A DNA stretch of 64,000 bases, from contig NZ_VFNH01000005.1 of assembly GCF_006715485.1 (NCBI RefSeq), forward strand, positions 372,001 to 436,000, in the 5' to 3' direction. Numbering within the stretch: the first letter of the stretch is position 1; every line of letters begins with the position of its first letter. The stretch comes from Herbaspirillum sp. SJZ107 (lineage in GTDB: Bacteria; Pseudomonadota; Gammaproteobacteria; Burkholderiales; Burkholderiaceae_D). Below, in pieces: positions 9,540 to 15,834 of this stretch. The notes under the pieces were generated by a model. It saw only the letters and a list, made by a program, of their open reading frames with translations, had not been told where the DNA came from and did no database searches. The position numbers and the translations under genes are program-made.

Positions 9540-10220
9540 TCAGATGTAGTACGCGGTGGTGGTCATGACCTTGGCCATCGCCCGCATCGCCATTTTCACC
9601 GGCAGCGGCATCTCGGCCGCCCCCATCGCCTGCGCCTTGCCGCCGTGCTCGATCTCGTCGTCGCGCATCTGGGTGACGATGGCGCGCGACTTGGCGTCCT
9701 GCGGCGGCAGCTCGTCGAGGTGGCTGTTCAGGTGCGCCTCGACCTGGCGCTCGGTCTCGACCACGAAGCCGAGGCTGACCGCGTCGCCCATGCGCGCCGC
9801 CACCGAACCGAGGGCGTAGGCGCCGGCATACCACAGTGGATTCAGCAGGCTCGGCTGCGAACCCAGCTCCGCCAGGCGCTCGGCAGTCCAGGCCAGGTGG
9901 TCTTCTTCCTCGCGGCCCGATTCCGCCATCTGGGCGCGCATCGCCGGGGTCGAGGCGTGCTTGCCCTGGGCGTCGTAGAGCGCCTGGGCGCACACTTCGC
10001 CGACGTGGTTGACGCGCATCAGGCCGGCGCTGTGGCGCGCTTCCTGGTTGTTGAGTTCGCAGTCGCTGGCCAGCGTGCCCGGATTCGCACGCGCCGCCTT
10101 GGCCACGCCGCCCACCACGCGCAGCGCCTTGTCGAAGCCGACGATCAGGTTATCGAAAGGGTTGATGGCTCGTTGAAGGTTGTCCATAGCTTGCAATTTA
10201 AGTACGCCTGAAAGCGCCAT
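9540..10220 (-). CDS. coq7: Demethoxyubiquinone hydroxylase Coq7 (2-polyprenyl-3-methyl-6-methoxy-1,4-benzoquinone monooxygenase)
   Basis: Coq7 adds the last hydroxyl group in ubiquinone synthesis. This di-iron protein shows the ferritin-like repeats: MRVNHVGEVCAQALYDAQ, EEEDHLAWTAERL, VETERQVEAHLNSH and DDEIEHGGKA, which supply the Glu and His ligands. With the start at 10220 it has 226 residues; that ATG overlaps the preceding gene's stop (TAATG) and has GAAGG at a good distance. An internal ATG at 10187 gives 215 residues beginning MDNLQRAINPF, where homology starts, and is a real alternative. It is convergent with osmC with no gap. Confidence 0.93.
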   Translation of the reverse strand: MALSGVLKLQAMDNLQRAINPFDNLIVGFDKALRVVGGVAKAARANPGTLASDCELNNQEARHSAGLMRVNHVGEVCAQALYDAQGKHASTPAMRAQMAESGREEEDHLAWTAERLAELGSQPSLLNPLWYAGAYALGSVAARMGDAVSLGFVVETERQVEAHLNSHLDELPPQDAKSRAIVTQMRDDEIEHGGKAQAMGAAEMPLPVKMAMRAMAKVMTTTAYYI

Positions 10221-10666
10221 TATATGCCTTCGCCGGGAGCGTCCTCGCCGCGCTGGGCTTTGTGCGCCTGCAGCCAGTCGTGCAGCGGGCCTGCGACCTC
10301 GAGTTTCGAGATGTTCTTGGCCACGCCCAGGTTCAGTTCGAGCAGGAAGGGAATCGAATCGACCGGCACTTCCGGACAGGTCTCGGCGAACAGCGCCATG
10401 AAGCGCGCCGAGCGCAGCGTCGGCAGCACGTTCTCGCCGCTCATGAACTGCAGCACGCTGGTGATCGTGTGGCCGCCGCCGAGGCTGTGGTAGATGAAGC
10501 GGTTCCAGTCGCGGTCGACCGTCTTGAAGTCGATCGATTCGCGCGTCATCAGCCCGGCCAGGTAATGCAGGCCGGCGGCGACGCGGAACCAGTCGGTCGC
10601 TTCGAGCCGGGTACGGCCCTGGCGCGTGATCGCCAGGATTTTTTCCTCGGGAATGGGGATGTCCAT
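10220..10666 (-). CDS. Conserved protein of unknown function, coupled to coq7
   Basis: I do not recognise this 148-residue protein. It begins MDIPIPEEKILAITRQGRTR, has no signal peptide or membrane segment, and looks like a mostly helical soluble protein; it contains a single cysteine (AETCPEV). Its stop codon overlaps the possible coq7 start as TAATG, which suggests co-translation. The frame is open for another 68 codons upstream, but that part has no recognisable features and a different composition, so the ATG at 10666 is preferred. A link with quinone synthesis is only an inference from the coupling. Confidence 0.65.
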   Translation of the reverse strand: MDIPIPEEKILAITRQGRTRLEATDWFRVAAGLHYLAGLMTRESIDFKTVDRDWNRFIYHSLGGGHTITSVLQFMSGENVLPTLRSARFMALFAETCPEVPVDSIPFLLELNLGVAKNISKLEVAGPLHDWLQAHKAQRGEDAPGEGI

Positions 10667-10857
10667 GGCCCCATTATGCCCATGCGCGAGATATACACGC
10701 AAATGTTGACAAAGTAGACATTCTCTTTTGTCGAGCGTATGCTCGGGCATCGGGCCATTGCGCTCTGACCCCGATTTTTTGCACTCTGGGCGAATGAAAG
10801 CGCCGTGTATCGCAACGGCACTCCGGTCGGCGTTCCTTTTTAATACAATGCAACAAT

Positions 10858-10881
10858 CGTGAAAATACACACATTTTCACG
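10858..10881. promoter_or_regulatory. 24-bp perfect inverted repeat, likely operator of the M1-permease ABC operon
   Basis: CGTGAAAAT (10858-10866) and its exact complement ATTTTCACG (10873-10881) are separated by 6 nt. The repeat lies 29 nt before the ATPase start codon and just after a TACAAT (10844-10849) that could be a -10 element, a position suited to a dimeric repressor. The centre lacks a terminator-like U-tract. The cognate regulator is not identifiable here. Confidence 0.55.
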
Positions 10882-10910
10882 TCGTTAAATCGATCGTGCC
10901 GGGAGTGTTC

Positions 10911-11804
10911 ATGAAATTAAGCATCCGCAACCTGTCCAAGACCTACGCCAACGGCGTGGTGGCCCTAGACCGGGTGTCGCTGAGCATCCCGCCGGGGATG
11001 TTCGGGCTGCTGGGGCCGAACGGCGCCGGCAAGTCGACCCTGATGCGGATCCTGGCGACGCTGCAGGAATGCGACAGCGGCTCGGTCTTCCTCGAAGACA
11101 TCGACCTGCTCGACGAAAAGGACGAGGTGCGCCGCCTGCTCGGCTACCTGCCGCAGGATTTCGGGGTCTACCCGAAAGTGAGCGCTTATGAATTGCTCGA
11201 CCATTTCGCGCAGTTGAAAGGCCTGTCGCAGCGCGGCCCGCGGCGCGAAGTCGTCGACGGCCTGCTCCAGCAGACCAATCTGTTCGAGGTGCGCCACCAG
11301 AAGCTCGGCACCTTTTCGGGCGGCATGCGCCAGCGCTTCGGCATCGCCCAGGCGCTGCTGGGCGACCCGCAGCTGATCATCGTCGACGAGCCCACCGCCG
11401 GCCTCGATCCGCAGGAACGGGTACGCTTCCACAACCTGTTGTCCGACATCGGCGACGACAAGACCGTGATCCTGTCGACCCATATCGTGTCCGACGTGGC
11501 CGATTTGTGCGCCAACATGGCGATCATCAACAAGGGTCACGTGCTGCTGTGCGGCGAACCGGCGCGCCTGATCGAAGGCATCGAGGGGCGCATCTGGGCA
11601 CGCTTCGTCACCAAGCAGGACCTGCCCGACTTCCAGAAGCGCCACACCGTGATCTCGACCCGCCTGCTGACCGGCCGCCCGCTGGTCCACGTGTATGCCG
11701 AGCGCTACCCGGGCGACGATTTCGAGCCGATCCACCCGACCCTCGAGGACGTGTACTTCGCCACCATCGCCGGCCGCCACAACGCCCTGCCGGGCAACTG
11801 CTGA
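10911..11804 (+). CDS. ABC transporter ATP-binding protein partnered with the M1-peptidase permease
   Basis: The 297-residue ATPase shows Walker A GPNGAGKST (residues 35-43), signature FSGGMRQRFGIAQALL, Walker B LIIVDEPTAGLDP and the switch region ILSTHIVSDVADL. The last 75 residues form an extra domain that precedes HPTLEDVYF, common in ABC-2 export ATPases. The ATG at 10911 is chosen because GGGAG lies just upstream; an ATG-less GTG-type extension of five codons is less likely. The permease begins 4 nt after its stop. A perfect inverted repeat lies upstream of the operon. Confidence 0.9.
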   Translation: MKLSIRNLSKTYANGVVALDRVSLSIPPGMFGLLGPNGAGKSTLMRILATLQECDSGSVFLEDIDLLDEKDEVRRLLGYLPQDFGVYPKVSAYELLDHFAQLKGLSQRGPRREVVDGLLQQTNLFEVRHQKLGTFSGGMRQRFGIAQALLGDPQLIIVDEPTAGLDPQERVRFHNLLSDIGDDKTVILSTHIVSDVADLCANMAIINKGHVLLCGEPARLIEGIEGRIWARFVTKQDLPDFQKRHTVISTRLLTGRPLVHVYAERYPGDDFEPIHPTLEDVYFATIAGRHNALPGNC

Positions 11805-11808
11805 CGCC

Positions 11809-14800
11809 ATGCGTGCCCTGTTCGCCATCGCCGCCTTCGAAGCGCGCCAGCGCCTCAAGCTGCTCTCCACCTGGGTCTATTTCCTGGTCTTCCTGGCGCT
11901 GGCGATGCTGTGGATGGGCGCGGCCGGCGGCGCCTTCCGCGACGCCAGCATCTCGTTCGGCGGCCGGGTCCTGATCAACGCCCCGCGCCAGATCGCGATC
12001 TGCGCCTCCGTCCTCGGCTGCCTGGGCGTGGTGGTGGCGGCCGCCCTGATGGGGCGCTCGGTGCAGCAGGACTTCGAGCACGAGATGCACCACTTCTTCT
12101 TCAGCGCGCCGATTCCCAAGCACGCCTACGTGTTCGGACGCTTCCTCGGCGCACTGGCGACGCTGGCCGTGATCTTCTCGGCGATCCTGCTCGGCCACCT
12201 GCTGGGCAGCCTGCTGCCGGCGATCGACCCGGCCCGGGTCGGGCCGTTCTCGCTGGCCGGCTACCTGCGCCCCTACCTGTTCACGCTGCTGCCCAACCTG
12301 TTCATCTTCGGCGCCATCTTCTTCATGCTGGCGGCGCTGACGCGGCGCATGCTGCCGGTGTACGTGGCCAGCGTGGTCATGATGATCGGCTACATCGTCG
12401 CGCCTTCGCTGGCGCGCGACCTCGACTACAAGACGCTGGCCGCCCTGATCGACCCGTTCGGCACCACCGCCCTGCTGCGCCTGACCGAGTACTGGAGCGT
12501 GGCCGAGCGCAACGCCGCCCAGATCCCGCTGGAGGGCGTGTTCCTGGTCAACCGCCTGGTGTGGTCGCTGTTCGCGCTGGTGGTGCTGGTGCTGGGCTAC
12601 TGGCGCTTCTCCTTCGTCTCAACGCCCTCCGGACGGCGCCAGGTGCGCCCCGAGGGCAACGGTACCGTACCGGCGCCCACGATCGCCGACATCCGCCTGC
12701 GTCCCGACTTCGCCGCCCGCAGCCTGGGCCTGCTGCTGGCCAGGAGCAGCTGGCTGAATTTCCGCGAAGCGGTCAAGAACGTGTACTTCGCCGTGATCGC
12801 GCTGGCCGGCGTGCTGGTACTGGTGGCCAGTTCCTTCGGCCTGGGCGCCATCTACGGCACCAGGACCTATCCGGTCACCTACATGCTGCTGGAGCTGATC
12901 CGCGACGTGTTCGCGCTGTTCGTGCTGGTGGTCACCGCGCTGTATGCGGGCGAGATGGTATGGCGCGAACGCGAGGCGCGCATGGGCCAGATGATCGATG
13001 CGCTGCCGGTGCCGAGCTGGCTGCCGCTGGCGGCCAAGACCATCGCGCTGGTCGGCCTGCAGGCGCTGCTGCTGGGGGTGGCGATGCTGTGCGGGATGGC
13101 GATCCAGCTGGCCCACGGCTACCTGGCGCTGGAACCCGGGCTGTACCTGCACACCCTGTTCGGCATCCTGCTGCCACAGTATGCGCTGCTGGCGGTGCTG
13201 GCGATCGCGCTGCAGGCCATCATCAACCAGCGCTACATGGCGTATTTCGCGCTGGTGCTGTACTACGTCGCCACCCTCACCCTGTCCGGCTTCGGATTCG
13301 GGCATCCGATGCTGCTGTACGCGAACCTGCCGGACATCACCTATTCGGCGATGAACGGCTTCGGCAACGCGCTGCCGCTGCGGCGCGCGCTGCTGGCCTA
13401 CTGGGGCGGCGCGGCGCTGATGCTGGCGACGCTGGCGCTGGTGCTGTGGCCGCGCGGCGTCAGCGACAGTGTCAAGGAGCGCCTGCACCTGGCGCGGCGC
13501 CGCCTGCGCCTGCCGGTGCTGGCGGCGTTCGGCATCGGCGCCCTGCTGTTCGGCGGCAGCGGCGCCCTGCTGTGGTACAACCTCGAACACCTGGGCGCCT
13601 ATCAGACGGCATGGCGCCAGGATGCGCTGCGCGCCGAGTACGAGCAGCGCTACAGGAAAAGCCTGGCCACGCTGGCGCAGCCGCGCATCGCCGAAGTGCG
13701 CCTGCAGGTCGACATCGTGCCCGAGACGCGCACGCTGAAAATCCGCGGCTTCTACCAGCTGGACAACCGCAGCGGCCGCCCGATCCGCGACATCGTCGTG
13801 ACGATGCAGCCGGGGCCGAAGCTGCAGCCGCGCCTGTCGCAGCCGGCACGGCTGGTAGCCGCCGACCCGGAGCACGGCGTCTGGCGCTACGTGCTGGACG
13901 CGCCGCTGCCGCCGGGCGTGCGCATGGGTCTCGATTTCGAGATGGAAGACGCGCCCGGCGGCATCCTCGGCCTCGGCCGCGACACCGCGGTGGTCGGCAA
14001 CGGCACCTATTTTTCGAACGCGATCCTGCCTCACATCGGCTACCAGCCATTCATGGAGTTGCAGGACGACCGCGACCGCCGCCGCCACGGCCTCGGTCCG
14101 CGCCCGCGCATGGCGGCGCGCGAAGACGGCGCCGCGCGCGCCAACAACTACCTCGGCAACGATGCCGACTGGATCGGCTTCGGCGCCGTGGTCAGCACCA
14201 GCCCGGACCAGACCGTGGTGGCACCGGGCACGCTCGAGCAGGAGTGGATGGACAAGGGACGCCGCTACTTCCACTTCCGCATGGACAAGCCGATCCTGAA
14301 CGTCTACACCTTCCAGTCGGCGCGCTACGAAGTGCGCCACGACCGCTGGCAGGACACGACCATCGACGTCTACTACCATCCGGGCCACGAATTCAACGTC
14401 GACCGCATGATCCGCGGCGCCAAGGCGGCGCTGGCCTACGGCGCCAGGCATTTCAGCCCCTACCAGCAGCGCGAGCTGCGCATCGCCGAATTCCCGCGCT
14501 ACGCTTCCTTCGCCCAGGCCGCGCCGGGCACCATCCCGTTCTCGGAAAGCGCCGGCTTCATCGCCAGGGTCGACCCGGATTCGCGCAAGGACATCGACTA
14601 TCCGTATTACGTCAGCGCGCACGAGGTCGGTCACCAGTGGTGGGGCCACCAGATCGTCGGCGCCGCTGCGCGCGGCTCCACCGTGCTGTCGGAGAGCCTG
14701 GCCGAGTACACCGCGCTGATGACGATGAAGAACACGGTCGGCGCCGGCAGGATGCGGCGCTTCCTGCGCTACGACCTGGACGAATACCTGATGGGACGCG

Positions 14801-15387
14801 CCACCGAGAACAAGAAGGAATTGCCGCTGGCGCAGAACGAAAACCAGGGCTACATCCACTACCGCAAGGGCAGCCTGGCGATGTACCTGCTGCAGGACCT
14901 GCTGGGCGAGGACGTGGTCAATGGCGTGCTGCACGGGCTGCTGGCCGATTTCGCCTTCCGGGCGGCGCCCTACCCCACGGTGTCGACGCTGGTCGAGCGC
15001 CTGCGCGCCGTCACCCCGCCCGACAAGGCTTACCTGATCGACGACCTGTTCGAATCGATCGTCCTGTATGAGAACCGTGCCGACAGCGTCGCCGCGCGGC
15101 GCCTGCCGGACGGCCGCTATGCGGTCACGATCCACGCCAGCGCGGGCAAGGTGCGCGCCGGCGAACTGGGCGAGGAAAAGCCGGCCGCGCTGGCCGACTA
15201 CATCGAATTCGGCGTCGACGACGGCGACGGCAACCCGCTGGCGCGCGCGCGGCACCGGGTGACGGCGGCGTCGCAAACCGTGACGTTTACCGTGACGGGG
15301 AGGCCCGCGCGGGCCGGGATTGACCCCGACAATAAATTGATTGACAGAAAGCCCACAGACAACATGTTACCTGTCGACATGCCCTAG
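11809..15387 (+). CDS. ABC-2 permease fused to an M1-family metallopeptidase domain
   Basis: This 1192-residue protein joins two activities. About residues 1-600 hold two sets of transmembrane helices with soluble loops, typical of ABC-2 permeases. From about residue 640 onward it resembles M1 aminopeptidases: PFSESAGF sits in place of the GxMEN exopeptidase motif, and the zinc site is HEVGH (H938, E939, H942) followed by SESLAEY with the third ligand E962. The peptidase part would face the periplasm. It is partnered with the ATPase gene 4 nt upstream. Similar permease/M1 fusions occur in other Proteobacteria and Bacteroidetes, but the substrate is unknown. The frame extends upstream inside the ATPase gene; the ATG at 11809 is used. 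Confidence 0.9.
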   Translation: MRALFAIAAFEARQRLKLLSTWVYFLVFLALAMLWMGAAGGAFRDASISFGGRVLINAPRQIAICASVLGCLGVVVAAALMGRSVQQDFEHEMHHFFFSAPIPKHAYVFGRFLGALATLAVIFSAILLGHLLGSLLPAIDPARVGPFSLAGYLRPYLFTLLPNLFIFGAIFFMLAALTRRMLPVYVASVVMMIGYIVAPSLARDLDYKTLAALIDPFGTTALLRLTEYWSVAERNAAQIPLEGVFLVNRLVWSLFALVVLVLGYWRFSFVSTPSGRRQVRPEGNGTVPAPTIADIRLRPDFAARSLGLLLARSSWLNFREAVKNVYFAVIALAGVLVLVASSFGLGAIYGTRTYPVTYMLLELIRDVFALFVLVVTALYAGEMVWREREARMGQMIDALPVPSWLPLAAKTIALVGLQALLLGVAMLCGMAIQLAHGYLALEPGLYLHTLFGILLPQYALLAVLAIALQAIINQRYMAYFALVLYYVATLTLSGFGFGHPMLLYANLPDITYSAMNGFGNALPLRRALLAYWGGAALMLATLALVLWPRGVSDSVKERLHLARRRLRLPVLAAFGIGALLFGGSGALLWYNLEHLGAYQTAWRQDALRAEYEQRYRKSLATLAQPRIAEVRLQVDIVPETRTLKIRGFYQLDNRSGRPIRDIVVTMQPGPKLQPRLSQPARLVAADPEHGVWRYVLDAPLPPGVRMGLDFEMEDAPGGILGLGRDTAVVGNGTYFSNAILPHIGYQPFMELQDDRDRRRHGLGPRPRMAAREDGAARANNYLGNDADWIGFGAVVSTSPDQTVVAPGTLEQEWMDKGRRYFHFRMDKPILNVYTFQSARYEVRHDRWQDTTIDVYYHPGHEFNVDRMIRGAKAALAYGARHFSPYQQRELRIAEFPRYASFAQAAPGTIPFSESAGFIARVDPDSRKDIDYPYYVSAHEVGHQWWGHQIVGAAARGSTVLSESLAEYTALMTMKNTVGAGRMRRFLRYDLDEYLMGRATENKKELPLAQNENQGYIHYRKGSLAMYLLQDLLGEDVVNGVLHGLLADFAFRAAPYPTVSTLVERLRAVTPPDKAYLIDDLFESIVLYENRADSVAARRLPDGRYAVTIHASAGKVRAGELGEEKPAALADYIEFGVDDGDGNPLARARHRVTAASQTVTFTVTGRPARAGIDPDNKLIDRKPTDNMLPVDMP

Positions 15388-15432
15388 AGTTCCAGATATT
15401 ATTCAACCATATTTGTGTCAGGAGTATTACGA

Positions 15433-15630
15433 ATGTCTACCGTTGCCGAACTGGCTGTCCAGATCCAGCAACTGTCCGCTGCGGACAAGCACGACCTGCT
15501 GCGCTTGCTGTTGACGGACAGCGACGAGCCCGAGCAGGATGCCGACGAAGCCTGGCGCGCCGAGATCGTGCGCCGTGTGAAAGCCATCCACAATGGCGAG
15601 GCGGCGCTGCGTGCGTTGCAGGAAGACTGA
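15433..15630 (+). CDS. Addiction-module antitoxin-like protein, no toxin gene adjacent
   Basis: The 65-residue protein MSTVAELAVQIQQLSAADK... resembles the small acidic 'putative addiction module component' family (Unstab_antitox type): an N-terminal LSAADKHDLLRLLL helix, an acidic middle and a C-terminal AEIVRRVKAIHNGEA segment. Members normally precede a RelE/ParE-type toxin gene. Here the stop is followed at once by a terminator and a repeat, then by topB on the other strand, so no toxin is present. AGGAG precedes the ATG; a GTG six codons upstream is a weaker start. It may be a relic or act on a distant toxin. Confidence 0.75.
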   Translation: MSTVAELAVQIQQLSAADKHDLLRLLLTDSDEPEQDADEAWRAEIVRRVKAIHNGEAALRALQED

Positions 15631-15672
15631 CACCGGCAGGATGCGTGCCGCGCCCTTCTTGGCGCCGGGCGT

Positions 15673-15709
15673 AAAAAAACCGCGACGCCGGATGGGTCGC
15701 GGTTTTTTT
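15673..15709. terminator. Rho-independent terminator after the antitoxin-like gene
   Basis: A 14-bp inverted repeat (AAAAAAACCGCGAC at 15673-15686 and its complement at 15696-15709) with a 9-nt loop and an eight-T run follows the gene by 42 nt. The A-run on the other side may let it serve topB too. Confidence 0.85.
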
Positions 15710-15726
15710 TATTGTCCGTCAGATTG

Positions 15727-15818
15727 AACACGTCGTCCGCGCAGGCGGGGATCCAAGTTTGCTCGCGTAACGGCTGCGCATGAAACTTGGGTTCCCGCCT
15801 TCGCGGGAACGACGTGTT
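15727..15818. repeat. REP-like imperfect inverted repeat
   Basis: A 92-nt element between the convergent antitoxin-like gene and topB begins AACACGTCGT and ends with its exact complement. Nested inside are CCAAGTTT/AAACTTGG and two GC-rich boxes of the type GGCGGG and CCCGCCTTCGCGGGAA. This looks like a pair of head-to-head REP units. Such CCCGCnnnnGCGGG boxes are common as dispersed intergenic repeats in betaproteobacteria; only one copy falls in this window. Confidence 0.65.
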
Positions 15819-15834
15819 TGGAAGCGGGCCGAAA

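Noticed and set aside
10732..10745. Small palindrome CGAGC-GTAT-GCTCG upstream of the unknown gene beside coq7
   Set aside because: Five-base arms, GC-rich, no U-tract and no link to a start site; too weak to call.
12619..15276. Long open frame antisense to the M1-permease gene
   Set aside because: Same cause: it mirrors a GC-rich gene whose own strand has recognisable motifs throughout, and it has no motif of its own.
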